Positions 44,646-53,740 of a DNA stretch of 64,000 nt are shown piece after piece (within the stretch, counting starts at the first letter, position 1; each line of letters opens with the position of its first letter). The DNA comes from Heliobacterium mobile (GTDB taxonomy: Bacteria > Bacillota > Desulfitobacteriia > Heliobacteriales > Heliobacteriaceae). The translations under genes and the position numbers were made by a program. The stretch is from assembly GCF_009720735.1 (NCBI RefSeq), contig NZ_WNKU01000005.1, positions 62,001 to 126,000 on the forward strand. Direction: 5' to 3'. Below the pieces are notes generated by a model, which saw nothing but the letters and a program-made list of their open reading frames with translations, was not told where the DNA came from and ran no database searches.

Positions 44646-45497
44646 GTGAAAAGAATCGATCTACACACTCATTCGACGGCTTCCGACGGTACTCTCACAC
44701 CGCGGGAACTTGTCCATAGAGCTCAGCGGGAAGGTGTCACTTTGATGGCACTCACCGATCATGATACGACTGACGGGGTAGAGGAAGCGAAAGCAGCTGG
44801 AACAGAATTCGGAGTTCGAATCATCGCCGGTGTGGAATTGAGCGTCAATCATAATGAACGAGAGATGCACATTTTAGGCTATAATCTGGATATCGACCAT
44901 CCTGAATTGCGAGCAGGATTGAAAGAGCTTCTCGAACACCGGAGCGAACGAAACCCAAAAATTATTCAACGCTTGCGGCGGTTGGGAATTCCGATTACTA
45001 TGGAAGAAGTGATGCAAGAAGCGGGAAGCCAGGTCATTGGAAGACCCCATTTCGGTCGCCTTTTGGTCAAAAAAGGAGTCGTCTCATCTGTCGAAGAAGC
45101 TTTTGAGCGATTTCTGGCCAGCGGTAGACCGGCCTATGTCAAAAAGGAACGACTTCTCCCTGAAGAGGGGCTTGAACTGATTCGTCAGGCTCAGGGGGTT
45201 CCGGTGCTCGCACACCCTGTCTTCCTAGCGGAACGAACCTATGGAGAGCTAAAGGATCTCTTAACCAGGTTGAAAGCAGCCGGATTGATGGGAATTGAAG
45301 CCTATTATCCGGAACATTCCTTTGAAGACATTCAGATGTTTGTACGACTAGCCCGAGAACTGGAGTTACAGGTCACCGGAGGCAGTGACTTTCATGGCAT
45401 CAATCGGAACGCTCGTTTAGGACGGATTTTACCGGATGGGGCACCGCTCCCGCCGGATCAGTGTAAAAAAATCGAGGAGTGGATCGCCCATGTATGA
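44646..45497 (+). CDS. PHP-domain phosphoesterase (RNase AM/YciV-like)
   Basis: 283 residues from GTG after GAGGAAGGGG. Metal-binding motifs of the PHP fold: DLHTHSTASDGTLTP, ALTDHDTTDGV, IAGVELS, HILGYNLD, HPVFLAERTY and TGGSDFHG. Homologues act on 3',5'-nucleotides or RNA 5' ends. A long hairpin lies in its leader. The next gene begins within its last codons. Confidence 0.9.
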   Translation: MKRIDLHTHSTASDGTLTPRELVHRAQREGVTLMALTDHDTTDGVEEAKAAGTEFGVRIIAGVELSVNHNEREMHILGYNLDIDHPELRAGLKELLEHRSERNPKIIQRLRRLGIPITMEEVMQEAGSQVIGRPHFGRLLVKKGVVSSVEEAFERFLASGRPAYVKKERLLPEEGLELIRQAQGVPVLAHPVFLAERTYGELKDLLTRLKAAGLMGIEAYYPEHSFEDIQMFVRLARELELQVTGGSDFHGINRNARLGRILPDGAPLPPDQCKKIEEWIAHV

Positions 45498-45882
45498 ACT
45501 GATCGTTCAGACCCATTTCGATGCAGCCCACTTTTTAAGAGAATACCCCGGAAAATGTGCGCAAGTTCATGGACATACGTGGCAAGTGGAAGTGACGATT
45601 GTCGGTAGGGAACTGGACAAATTGGGGATGTTGGTCGATTTCGTTGACGTAAAACGTGCCCTGACGGCGATTTGTGAACAGTTGGATCACCGGATGATCA
45701 ATGAACATCCCTGCTTCCAACAGACGAATCCGACGGCGGAGAACTTGTCCCGGTTCTTCTGTGAGGAACTAGCATCATGGTTGCAAGGAAATCACCCCCA
45801 TCTCCGGGTTGGTGCCGTTCGGATTTGGGAATCGCCTCGGGCATCGGTTCGATATGTTCCGGAAGAGGAATGTACCGCTTAA
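45490..45882 (+). CDS. queD: 6-carboxy-tetrahydropterin synthase / PTPS-family protein
   Basis: 130 residues from ATG overlapping the previous stop by eight bases. Zinc ligands are in FDAAHFLREYPGKC and VHGHTWQVEV; the catalytic region contains GMLVDFVDVK, LDHRMINE and NPTAENLSRFF. QueD makes the first pterin-like intermediate of the queuosine and preQ1 pathway; no other que gene is next to it here, so a different pterin role is possible. Confidence 0.92.
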   Translation: MYELIVQTHFDAAHFLREYPGKCAQVHGHTWQVEVTIVGRELDKLGMLVDFVDVKRALTAICEQLDHRMINEHPCFQQTNPTAENLSRFFCEELASWLQGNHPHLRVGAVRIWESPRASVRYVPEEECTA

Positions 45883-45903
45883 ATCATACCAAGGAGACAG
45901 GGA

Positions 45904-46491
45904 ATGTTAACATACGAGGAAGTCTGGGACGATCTGCTCAGTGCGCTTGATGAAGCTGGTTTGGAACCCTTCGATGTACAGAATTTTATTGAGACAGGCA
46001 CATGCTTGCGGGAGTTTCGCTGTTTTTGCCAAGTTCCCGGAGCTAGCACCGGTTCCGAAATCAAAACGGAGATCGCCTTTGTCTGGGACGCGGTAATGAC
46101 GGCCCATTCAGTCTATGGGCTGGAGGCCCCCCAACCGGGATTTTCGCGGTCCATGACGCCGGACTTTGCGAGACGTGACGGATTTGGCAATGCCTTGGAA
46201 TTAGAGATTAAATATTATTTTCCGGCAAAAAATTTCGAGTCAGCAGGATTTTTAACCCGAACCGTACAAAACATCATTATGGCAATTGTGGATCACCAAA
46301 ACTTTCCCGAAGTCAATTTTGAGATCTCAGTAGCTCCTGATCATGTGGTCACCGTTCACCGGGCTTGTGCGTTCTACCGTTGGCCTGTCCCTCTCGATAC
46401 GGAACGGCTGAAACTGACGCCTCTATGTAAAGAGATCGCTCGGGTCTTACATGCCCTTCATCATTCGGGCCATTTTGAGGAATCGGTATAA
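45904..46491 (+). CDS. Conserved-looking protein of unknown function
   Basis: 195 residues, soluble, no catalytic motif I can name. Aromatic and acidic residues are frequent (LTYEEVWDDLLSALDEAGLE, FVWDAVMTAHSVYG, LEIKYYFPAKNF). Its stop overlaps the ATG of the following cysteine-cluster protein, so both are made together; it lies after queD. It could be a partner or substrate of that protein. Confidence 0.75.
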   Translation: MLTYEEVWDDLLSALDEAGLEPFDVQNFIETGTCLREFRCFCQVPGASTGSEIKTEIAFVWDAVMTAHSVYGLEAPQPGFSRSMTPDFARRDGFGNALELEIKYYFPAKNFESAGFLTRTVQNIIMAIVDHQNFPEVNFEISVAPDHVVTVHRACAFYRWPVPLDTERLKLTPLCKEIARVLHALHHSGHFEESV

Positions 46492-47198
46492 TGCAAAAAG
46501 TACAATTGGAACCGCGGCAGTTTCCCGACGGTTGGGGATATGACATCGTAGCCTACCTGGCCGATGCTACGATTGCTGATTACCTTCTGGCGGTGGAAGA
46601 CTTTTTTGATCGTTCGAAATGGAGCGGCCTGCGCCGGAATCAAGAGTTCACGGGCTGGTCATCCTGCGAGGGATGTCCCGGTTGCTGCAGTGAACGGATC
46701 CCCCTGACCATCGGCGATGCAGTTCACTTGGCTATGACCATCCCGGAACTGGCAGACAAAGCGAAAAGGTCCGGTGGATTCAGCAGTGAAGATATCCTTC
46801 AGGCGCTGAACGTGCACGGTGATATCCAAAAAGTAGGTCGAGTCATCGATGTGACCCTGCGCCGGATGGACCAGGGCCAGTGCGGGCTCTTTGACGATGA
46901 ATCGCAGCGTTGCCGTTACCATCGGTATCGCCCCATGGTCTGTCGAACCTATTTTTGCTGCCCCATCTCTCACCGTGCCGAAAAGCTCCGGCTTCGTATC
47001 GTCAACGCCGGTGAAGATGAACTAGTGAGGCAAATTCTAGGGTCATCGGGTCGACCCTTACATTTGGAACGGGGAGTTCGACCTTCCGATTATCGAGAAA
47101 GTCACTGGACTGTGGCAGGCAGCTTAATTCCGTGGGATCTGGAAGCACGGGTCCGATTGGAACCGTTTACACTAGGCCTTGGCCTTGTCAGAAAATAA
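46491..47198 (+). CDS. YkgJ-type cysteine-cluster protein
   Basis: 235 residues with a cysteine pattern of the YkgJ/Fe-S assembly-like family: CEGCPGCCSERIPLT, CGLFDDESQRCRYHRYRPMV and CRTYFCC, nine cysteines suited to zinc or iron-sulfur binding. The first 45 residues and the last 40 are of unknown fold. Function not established. Starts on the stop of the previous gene. Confidence 0.8.
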   Translation: MQKVQLEPRQFPDGWGYDIVAYLADATIADYLLAVEDFFDRSKWSGLRRNQEFTGWSSCEGCPGCCSERIPLTIGDAVHLAMTIPELADKAKRSGGFSSEDILQALNVHGDIQKVGRVIDVTLRRMDQGQCGLFDDESQRCRYHRYRPMVCRTYFCCPISHRAEKLRLRIVNAGEDELVRQILGSSGRPLHLERGVRPSDYRESHWTVAGSLIPWDLEARVRLEPFTLGLGLVRK

Positions 47199-47278
47199 AT
47201 CTAATGGTATGCTAGAAAAAAGTGTAATAGTTTTAATGAATATCTCTGAATTTGCAAAAAGAAAAGGGGTTGGCGCGG

Positions 47279-47629
47279 GTGTTGGAGTTCGAAGCTCGTA
47301 AACTCGACTCGTGCAACATCATTGACCTAAAAGGTGAGATTGACGGGATGGGCCTGGAACGTTTTAAAAAAGCGTTGACAGGAGCCGTTTCCGAAGAGTG
47401 TGATGCTGTCGTATTGAATTTTTCTCATGTTGTATTCATCAGCAGTTCTGGTTTGGGAGCGCTTGTCTCCTTCTATAAACTACTGAAAGCGGAAGACAAG
47501 CAATTGGCAGTATACGGATTGCGGGATGTCATCCGTCAGGTTTTTGAAATCGTGCGGTTGAATAAGGTCATTTCGATTGCGGACTCCGAAGCAGATGCCC
47601 TTGCTCTGGTCAGTGCTACAAAGGAGTGA
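47279..47629 (+). CDS. STAS-domain anti-sigma factor antagonist
   Basis: 116 residues from GTG. Full STAS domain: SCNIIDLKGEIDGMGLERFK and VLNFSHVVFISSSGLGALVS with the serine cluster that takes the phosphate in SpoIIAA-type proteins, then VYGLRDVIRQVFEIVRL. No anti-sigma kinase is next to it; the following CheC instead suggests a role in chemotaxis control. An upstream TTG was rejected as it lacks a ribosome site. Confidence 0.9.
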   Translation: MLEFEARKLDSCNIIDLKGEIDGMGLERFKKALTGAVSEECDAVVLNFSHVVFISSSGLGALVSFYKLLKAEDKQLAVYGLRDVIRQVFEIVRLNKVISIADSEADALALVSATKE

Positions 47630-47638
47630 GAGCTTATC

Positions 47639-48250
47639 ATGGATTTTCTGAGCCTTAGCCCGATGCAAATGGACGCCCTGCGGGAAGTGGGGAATGTCGG
47701 GGCGGGAAATGCGGCTACCGCGTTATCTCAGATGGTGCAAAAAGCGATTGATATGAAAGTGCCCGCCTTGGGCGTCGTGCCATTTGATCAGGTGGCCGAC
47801 CGTATGGGCGGGCCGGAATCGCTCGTTGCCGGCGTATACCTACGGGTCGAAGGTAAAGCACCGGCGAATTTGCTCTTTGTGCTGCCCATCGATTCAGCAA
47901 AAGCCCTTGTGGACATGTTGATGGGTTTGCCCACAGGAACTACCGAGGAGATCGGCGAGATCCAAGAATCTGCCCTCAAAGAGGTAGGTAACATCCTGGC
48001 AGGGACCTATTTAAATGCCTTATCCATGTTCACGCAGATCACCTTTGAACAATCTGTTCCGGCATTAGCGATGGACATGGCCGCAGCCATCATCAGCGTT
48101 GTCTTGGCCACTATCGCAGAAGTGGGAGACCATGCCCTCTTGTTGAGCACCGAATTCGTCGGAGAAAGTGAAGCGATTGAAGGATCCCTGTTCTTAATTC
48201 CCGAAGAAGGTTCCTTAGAACTCATTCTCGGTTCGCTGGGGCTCGCATAA
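47639..48250 (+). CDS. cheC: CheC-family chemotaxis phosphatase
   Basis: 203 residues with two copies of the E-x-x-N phosphatase motif: LREVGNVGAGNAATALSQM and LKEVGNILAGTYLNALSMF, each followed by VPAL. CheC removes phosphate from CheY. Both active-site pairs look intact. Nine bases after the STAS gene, so they form one operon; cheD and cheY are not in this window. AGGAGTG precedes ATG. Confidence 0.92.
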   Translation: MDFLSLSPMQMDALREVGNVGAGNAATALSQMVQKAIDMKVPALGVVPFDQVADRMGGPESLVAGVYLRVEGKAPANLLFVLPIDSAKALVDMLMGLPTGTTEEIGEIQESALKEVGNILAGTYLNALSMFTQITFEQSVPALAMDMAAAIISVVLATIAEVGDHALLLSTEFVGESEAIEGSLFLIPEEGSLELILGSLGLA

Positions 48251-48276
48251 TTTCATTATTACACAAAAGAAATTTT

Positions 48277-48304
48277 AAACTCACCGCATAGGGTGAGTTT
48301 TTTA
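48277..48304 (+). terminator. Terminator of the STAS-cheC operon
   Basis: AAACTCACC pairs with GGTGAGTTT around a 6-base loop and T bases follow. Confidence 0.85.
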
Positions 48305-48376
48305 TTATGCTTTTGTTAACTTATTTTTACAAAAGGTGATAAATCTGGTGCAGGTGAAGTACAATTATATTTAGAG

Positions 48377-48390
48377 CGGATTTAAATCCG
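48377..48390. repeat. 14-base perfect palindrome
   Basis: CGGATTTAAATCCG lies 53 bases before the next STAS start and about 70 bases after the terminator, where a promoter would be expected. It may be an operator. Confidence 0.35.
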
Positions 48391-48442
48391 GCCTCAAAGA
48401 CCCCTGCAATTTTTGATTTCGATAACCAGGAGGCGAAAAAAC

Positions 48443-48778
48443 GTGTTAACCGTGCAATACCGATCTGTCGGGGAGACAGACCTGTATTTCTTAGAGGGGT
48501 CCTTTAACGCCGTCGAAGCAGCCAAGTTTCGCGAAGATGTGGTAAAGCGGATGGAACAAGGGCGAATCAAGTTGATTCTAAATCTTGGCGGGATTGACTT
48601 CATCGATTCGGCTGGGCTCGGTTTTCTTGTGTCCATTCTGAAGACGACCGTAAAAATGGGCGGTCAATTACGGTTGAGCCATTTGACACCGTTAACCCAG
48701 GAAATATTTCAGATGACAAAGCTGGATCGAGTTTTTACGGTTGACGATACGGACGAACTGTCGGTTCGTTCCATATGA
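48443..48778 (+). CDS. STAS-domain anti-sigma factor antagonist-like protein
   Basis: 111 residues from GTG after AGGAGG. STAS motifs: LYFLEGSFNAVEAAKF, LILNLGGIDFIDSAGLGFLV with the phosphorylatable serine in DSAGLG, and LTPLTQEIFQMTKLDRVF. Directly precedes a chemoreceptor gene with 13 bases between them. Second STAS gene in 1.2 kb, again linked to chemotaxis and not to a sigma factor. Confidence 0.9.
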   Translation: MLTVQYRSVGETDLYFLEGSFNAVEAAKFREDVVKRMEQGRIKLILNLGGIDFIDSAGLGFLVSILKTTVKMGGQLRLSHLTPLTQEIFQMTKLDRVFTVDDTDELSVRSI

Positions 48779-48791
48779 GGTGACGTAGCGA

Positions 48792-50495
48792 ATGAGAATA
48801 GGTATTCGATGGAAAGTTCTCGGGGGATATTTAGCGATCGTTACACTTATTGTTACCGTTGCAACGGTCACCTATTTTAAAACAAGCGCCATTGATGCCT
48901 CCATTAATGACTTGGAGGATCACAGTATTCCGTTATTGGTTTCCGCTGAAAAGTTGACCAGCAATACCCATCAGGAAGTGGCTTTTCTGATGGGCTACCT
49001 TGCTTTGGGTAAACCGGAAATGGTTGATCAATTTAAACAAGCCTCTGCAGAGAACCATAGACTGATTGAAGAGATGAACAAGCTGGAATCCACTGACGAA
49101 GAGCGCAATCATATACGCAATATTTCTGCTCGGTTGGGCGTTTACGAAAAAATAGCCTGGGAGGAGATCATTCCAGCTTACCGGCGGGGAGATCAATCGG
49201 CGCTCAGTCAAGGATTGAACAAGTCTTACCCCATGATTCCCGGCGTGGTCGAGGCGGTAAACAGCCTCAAAGAATTAGGCGAGCAACGGATGGGGAAGGA
49301 CATAGACCGTTCTCAAGAACGGGCCTATCAAGCGATCCAGTTGAGTTGGATCCTGGCGGTGATTGCCGCTGGCCTCAGCATTGCCGCAGCGTTGCTGCTT
49401 TCGAACGGAATTACTCGACCTTTGCGTGAGCTGGCAGAAAGTGCCCACCTTGTGGCCGAGGGGGATCTTACCCAGAAGGTGGAAGTTCACTCCGGTGATG
49501 AAATCGAAGACTTGGGGCATTCTTTTAACCGGATGGTTGATGAGCTTAGAAAATTGCTGGAAAAGGTCCAACAAACTTCGAAGCAATTGGCCGCCATTTC
49601 CACAGAGATTGGCGCATCGACGGAGGAAACGACGAAAACAGTAGAGCGGGTTGCCGGTGCGATGAACGCTGTTTCGGAAGGGACGACGGAACAAGTTCAA
49701 TTAGTAGATAAAGCCTTTGACGACGTCGCTAAGATGTCGGCAGCCACCCATGAGATCACAGCGATCGTCTACAGGGCCGGCCAAGCTTCCCGAAAAACAT
49801 TGGAACTGGCTCAAAGCGGAAATGAAGCGGTCGAGCATACATTAGGCAAGATGCAGGAAATCTGCGACACTGTTGACCATACGGCTCACGTCATCCAAGG
49901 GCTGACCGATAAGTCCCAGGCGATCGGTCAAATCGTCGAAGCGATTACCGGTATCGCCAGCCAGACGAATCTCTTGGCCTTGAACGCCGCCATCGAAGCG
50001 GCTCGCGCCGGGGAACAAGGGCGAGGATTCGCTGTCGTCGCCGACGAGGTGCGAAAGCTGGCTGAGGAATCGGCACAAAGCGCAGAACAGATCCGCCACT
50101 TGATCGGTGAGATCCGGGCTGAGATGGATCGAGCTGTCGAGGCCATGAGCAGGGGAACAGGAAAAGTTGCGGAAGGAACAACGGTGGCAACGAAGACCGG
50201 TGAAGCCTTTCAACAGATCACCCAAAGTCTGAAGGAGACGAACGAGTTGATCGAGGAGATCGGCCAAGCGGCGGAACAGCAGGCCATTGGGTCATCGGAG
50301 CAATTGATTGTCAACGTAGTGGCTGCTGTCGAACAAATCAAGAAGCTCGCCGATGTAAACGCCGGCAGTTCCCAGGAAGTGGCCGCGGCGACAGAAGAAC
50401 AAACGGCGGCCATGGAAGAGATCAATGGGACCGTCCAGCATGTAAGTCAGATCGCCGGACAATTGGCAGCCGCATTGCAACAATTTAGAACTTGA
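48792..50495 (+). CDS. Membrane chemoreceptor with four-helix-bundle-type sensor
   Basis: 567 residues: helix 8-30, an all-helical outside domain 33-175 ([40 protein letters not shown]), helix 183-207, HAMP 208-260 ([20 protein letters not shown]) and MA domain with [20 protein letters not shown]. The sensor pattern matches 4HB/HBM-type domains that bind small organic acids or amino acids. Co-transcribed with the STAS gene. Confidence 0.92.
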   Translation: MRIGIRWKVLGGYLAIVTLIVTVATVTYFKTSAIDASINDLEDHSIPLLVSAEKLTSNTHQEVAFLMGYLALGKPEMVDQFKQASAENHRLIEEMNKLESTDEERNHIRNISARLGVYEKIAWEEIIPAYRRGDQSALSQGLNKSYPMIPGVVEAVNSLKELGEQRMGKDIDRSQERAYQAIQLSWILAVIAAGLSIAAALLLSNGITRPLRELAESAHLVAEGDLTQKVEVHSGDEIEDLGHSFNRMVDELRKLLEKVQQTSKQLAAISTEIGASTEETTKTVERVAGAMNAVSEGTTEQVQLVDKAFDDVAKMSAATHEITAIVYRAGQASRKTLELAQSGNEAVEHTLGKMQEICDTVDHTAHVIQGLTDKSQAIGQIVEAITGIASQTNLLALNAAIEAARAGEQGRGFAVVADEVRKLAEESAQSAEQIRHLIGEIRAEMDRAVEAMSRGTGKVAEGTTVATKTGEAFQQITQSLKETNELIEEIGQAAEQQAIGSSEQLIVNVVAAVEQIKKLADVNAGSSQEVAAATEEQTAAMEEINGTVQHVSQIAGQLAAALQQFRT

Positions 50496-50547
50496 TGTAT
50501 AATGCCCCCAGGGGGCTCTTGATCTGCCCTTTAAGGAGGTGGACTGA

Positions 50548-50781
50548 ATGGTAATCACTGAAACTATGGGTATTGGGGAATGCGTAAGTAAATATCCTCA
50601 GACGGTACCTGTCTTCATGAGTTTTGGTATGGGTTGCCTCGGTTGTTCGGCGGCTCGCTTTGAAAACATCGGACAGGGCGCTCGCGCTCACGGCATCGAA
50701 GTCGATAAACTCATCGCTGAACTGAACAAAGTGGCTGGCCAAGGCCAAAGCGAATGCGGTTGCGGCTGTGGATGTGAATAA
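50548..50781 (+). CDS. DUF1858 redox disulfide protein
   Basis: 77 residues. The DUF1858 core is clear: MGIGECVSKYPQTVPVFMSF and GMGCLGCSAARFENIGQGAR, where CLGC is the redox pair. The tail ends in CGCGCGCE, adding four cysteines not part of the domain. Family members lie near hybrid-cluster proteins and act as thiol carriers. ATG after AAGGAGGTG; its terminator follows. Confidence 0.92.
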   Translation: MVITETMGIGECVSKYPQTVPVFMSFGMGCLGCSAARFENIGQGARAHGIEVDKLIAELNKVAGQGQSECGCGCGCE

Positions 50782-50797
50782 GTACATCAAATGTATG

Positions 50798-50829
50798 AAA
50801 CCCTCGTTTATCGAGGGTTTTTCTTTTTT
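50798..50829 (+). terminator. Terminator of the DUF1858 gene
   Basis: AAACCCTCG pairs with CGAGGGTTT around a 5-base loop, followed by TTCTTTTTT. Confidence 0.9.
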
Positions 50830-50973
50830 ACCGATGCCTGTCTGATAATTTAGACAGTTATAAATAGATCTTAGATATTGTCGGGATTGATTATAGGCGT
50901 TTATAATAAAGCCAGTCAAAATACTGACAGCATCCTAGACACTCTTGGTCTTGGGGAAGGAGGATTTTCTATC

Positions 50974-51630
50974 ATGAAGTACAATATTCCGATTCAAGTG
51001 CCCGTCGGTGTGTCGAATCGCCACATCCACCTTTCCCAGGAAGATGTGGATACCCTTTTCGGAGCTGGATATCAGTTGTCAGAGATGAAGCCGCTCTGTC
51101 AACCTGGGCAGTTTGCCTGTAAAGAAGTATTGACGGTAGCTGGGGTTAAAGGTGTCCTTTCCAATGTACGGGTCCTCGGGCCGACACGAAAACAAACCCA
51201 GGTAGAGATTTCTCGGACTGATTCCTTTACATTAGGTGTTCAGCCGCCTGTTCGCGATTCCGGTGACTTAAAAGATACACCGGGCTGCGTGCTCATCGGA
51301 CCCAAAGGATCGGTTATATTAAAAGAGGGCGTCATCCTGGCTTGTCGTCATCTCCATATACACAGCAAAGATGCGGAAGCCTTAGCCATTAAAGACAAAG
51401 AGCGTATCACCGTCTCCTTCGGCGGTGAACGAAGCGTGATCTTTCAAAACGTTCTCGCTCGTGTCGGCGATGCGATGGCTTTGGAGTTTCACCTCGATAC
51501 GGACGAAGCCAATGCCTGTATGATAAAAAGCGGCGATGTAGCTTATCTTATCGCCAAAGAGGAATCCGGCACCGAAGTGAAGCCGATCTTGGAGGTTGAA
51601 AATCCTGTCAAAGTAGGTAAAACTGAATAG
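50974..51630 (+). CDS. pduL: PduL-type phosphate acyltransferase
   Basis: 218 residues from ATG after AAGGAGG; a frame from 50878 has no site. Family motifs: VPVGVSNRHIHLSQEDVDTL, VRVLGPTRKQTQVEIS, PPVRDSGD and ACRHLHIHSKDAEALAI, with the zinc histidines. PduL converts acyl-CoA and phosphate to acyl phosphate. No short microcompartment-targeting helix and no shell genes are seen, so it is the cytosolic type that may replace Pta in acetate or propionate metabolism. Confidence 0.93.
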   Translation: MKYNIPIQVPVGVSNRHIHLSQEDVDTLFGAGYQLSEMKPLCQPGQFACKEVLTVAGVKGVLSNVRVLGPTRKQTQVEISRTDSFTLGVQPPVRDSGDLKDTPGCVLIGPKGSVILKEGVILACRHLHIHSKDAEALAIKDKERITVSFGGERSVIFQNVLARVGDAMALEFHLDTDEANACMIKSGDVAYLIAKEESGTEVKPILEVENPVKVGKTE

Positions 51631-51652
51631 TATTAACATACTATATTGGTAA

Positions 51653-51690
51653 AAAAGCGGTTTTTGCATATAGCGAAAACCGCTTTTATT
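51653..51690 (+). terminator. Terminator of the pduL gene
   Basis: AAAAGCGGTTTT pairs with AAAACCGCTTTT; T-rich sequence follows. Confidence 0.88.
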
Positions 51691-51758
51691 TTTATATAGT
51701 AATAGAGGATGCCGGACAGGAACGGCGAATTTTTTATAGCATCAGGGAGGCGAGTACT

Positions 51759-52817
51759 GTGCGGCAGATGGGGATTGATTATGTAAAAATCGGAGATAAG
51801 CTGGCCCGTTCTATCTTGGCCTCAGACGGGCAGATCTTACTGGGAAAGGGTGTTTTATTAACGGCTGGTTATCTTTCGAAACTGCGAGGACTCGGAATTA
51901 CAGCCGTCTATATCGAAGATGAACAGTTTCAGGATTTACAAATTATCGATCCTATCAGTGACGACACCCGTCGAGAAGCCTTGCACAACGTCAAAGTGGC
52001 GACCGATGCGATCCGAAGCGGCCGAAGTATTGACGGGACAAAAGTGAAAAAAACGGTAAACTCGATCGTCGAGGAATGTATCGCCAATCAAGGCGTGCTC
52101 ATGAACCTGATGGATATGCGTTCCACCGAAGACTGGCTGATCCCCCACAGTGTATCGGTCTGTATCATGGCGACCGTGCTGGGCATCGCTCGTTCTCTCG
52201 ACCGCAACCGTCTGATGGAACTGGCTGTCGGTGGTCTGATGCATGATGTCGGTTTGACGAAGGTTCCGAAAGAAATCCTACAAAAAGGAGAAGATCGGCT
52301 CAGCGACGAAGAACGGGCTCTTTATGAAAAACATACCGAAGAAGGCTTTGCCCTTTTGCGACGGATTCAGGAACTGAGTGTCGTTACGGCTCATGTGGCC
52401 TACCAGCATCATGAGCGGGTCGACGGCAGCGGTTATCCCCGGCAGTTGACTGGCGATGATATCCACCTGTACGGACGGATCGTGGCCGTAGTGGATCTCT
52501 ATGATAAACTGGTCAACGGTACACTCGGTGCCAAGCCTGTCTTACCTCACCAAGCTTGTGAGATGCTGATGGGACTCTCTGGCCGCTATCTCGACATGGA
52601 ATTGGTGCAGCTCTTCTTAAAAAATGTAGCCACCTACCCCTCGGGGATTTCGGTGCGCCTGTCCACGGGAGAAGTGGGTGTCGTCGTCGACCAGAACAAA
52701 TCGATCCCGATGCGTCCGGTCGTGCGGGTGCTGCAGGAGCGATATCGTTTTGTAGAAACGAAGGAATACAACCTGATTAAAGACACTACGGTATTCATTA
52801 AAGACGTATTGCGCTGA
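51759..52817 (+). CDS. HD-GYP-domain protein
   Basis: 352 residues from GTG with AGGAGG upstream region (AGGGAGGCG). N-terminal 110 residues are a DUF3391-like region; the HD-GYP domain covers 120-290: HSVSVCIMATVLG, GGLMHDVGLTKVPKEIL, HHERVDGSGYPRQL and RIVAVVDLYDKL. It should hydrolyse cyclic di-GMP; HDVGLTK differs slightly from the common HDIGK. A C-terminal 60-residue beta domain (SGISVRLSTGEVGVVVDQNK) ends it. Confidence 0.88.
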   Translation: MRQMGIDYVKIGDKLARSILASDGQILLGKGVLLTAGYLSKLRGLGITAVYIEDEQFQDLQIIDPISDDTRREALHNVKVATDAIRSGRSIDGTKVKKTVNSIVEECIANQGVLMNLMDMRSTEDWLIPHSVSVCIMATVLGIARSLDRNRLMELAVGGLMHDVGLTKVPKEILQKGEDRLSDEERALYEKHTEEGFALLRRIQELSVVTAHVAYQHHERVDGSGYPRQLTGDDIHLYGRIVAVVDLYDKLVNGTLGAKPVLPHQACEMLMGLSGRYLDMELVQLFLKNVATYPSGISVRLSTGEVGVVVDQNKSIPMRPVVRVLQERYRFVETKEYNLIKDTTVFIKDVLR

Positions 52818-52888
52818 ATTCGTTTTAGAAGACGGACGAGAGGGCAATCTATACAAGTAAGTTTCGTCTCAGATAGGATGGAAGGGAA

Positions 52889-53740
52889 TTGAAAAGACGA
52901 ATCGGTCTTTGGTTGAAAGATGCCCTGGGAATTGCTGTCGGTGCAAGCATTTTCGCTTTTGGTCTTAATTATTTCATCATTGCCAACCGGTTGGCCGAAG
53001 GCGGACTAACCGGTGTGGCGTTGATGTTCTATTATCTCTTCGGCTGGCCGGTGGGACAATCATACCTGATCATGAACATCCCCTTGTTCATCATCGGGTG
53101 GCGCCTTCTGGGCCATGAATTTGCCCTAAAGACCCTATGGGGAACGGCGGTGGCCTCTCTGGCGATCGATTTGACCGCCCAATACCAATCGCCTATGCCC
53201 AACGATATTTTGCTTGCAGCTCTGTATGGCGGCTTTTTTCTAGGCGTCGGTCTGGGCGTGATCTTCCTCTTTGGCGGTTCTACCGGCGGAGGCGATATCG
53301 TCGCTCGACTGGTCAACCACCGCTGGGGATGGCCTTTAGGCAGAGTTCTGCTCATGTTTGACGTGATCGTGATCACGTCGATCGCCTTTATCTTCGGCAA
53401 AGCGGTCGCTATGTACACCCTGTTAGCGGTGTTTGTCGCCAGCAGGGTGATTGATTTTGTCCAAGAGGGGGCATACACAGCCCGGGCAGCTATGATCATC
53501 TCCGAGAAGTCCGAGGAAATCGCCCGGCGCGTCGTCAGCGAACTGGAACGGGGAGCCACCGTGTTCAGCGGTCGAGGAGCCTATACTGCTGAAGAAAAGA
53601 ACATTCTTTATTGTGTCGTCAGCCGTTCCGAGTTGGTCCGGCTGAAGGGAGTTGTTTATGATACAGACCCCAAGGCCTTTATGATCATCAACGAAGTCCA
53701 TGAGGTGCTGGGAGAGGGATTCCGAACTTGGAATTCATAG
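52889..53740 (+). CDS. YitT-family membrane protein, second copy
   Basis: 283 residues from TTG. Same architecture as the gene at 33037: five to six helices with RLAEGGLTGVALMFYYL and FGGSTGGGDIVARLVNHR, then DUF2179 (AAMIISEKSEEIARRVVSEL, GATVFSGRGAYTAEEKNILY). Clear paralogue, but sequences have diverged, so functions may differ. Its last six bases overlap the convergent helicase gene. Confidence 0.9.
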   Translation: MKRRIGLWLKDALGIAVGASIFAFGLNYFIIANRLAEGGLTGVALMFYYLFGWPVGQSYLIMNIPLFIIGWRLLGHEFALKTLWGTAVASLAIDLTAQYQSPMPNDILLAALYGGFFLGVGLGVIFLFGGSTGGGDIVARLVNHRWGWPLGRVLLMFDVIVITSIAFIFGKAVAMYTLLAVFVASRVIDFVQEGAYTARAAMIISEKSEEIARRVVSELERGATVFSGRGAYTAEEKNILYCVVSRSELVRLKGVVYDTDPKAFMIINEVHEVLGEGFRTWNS

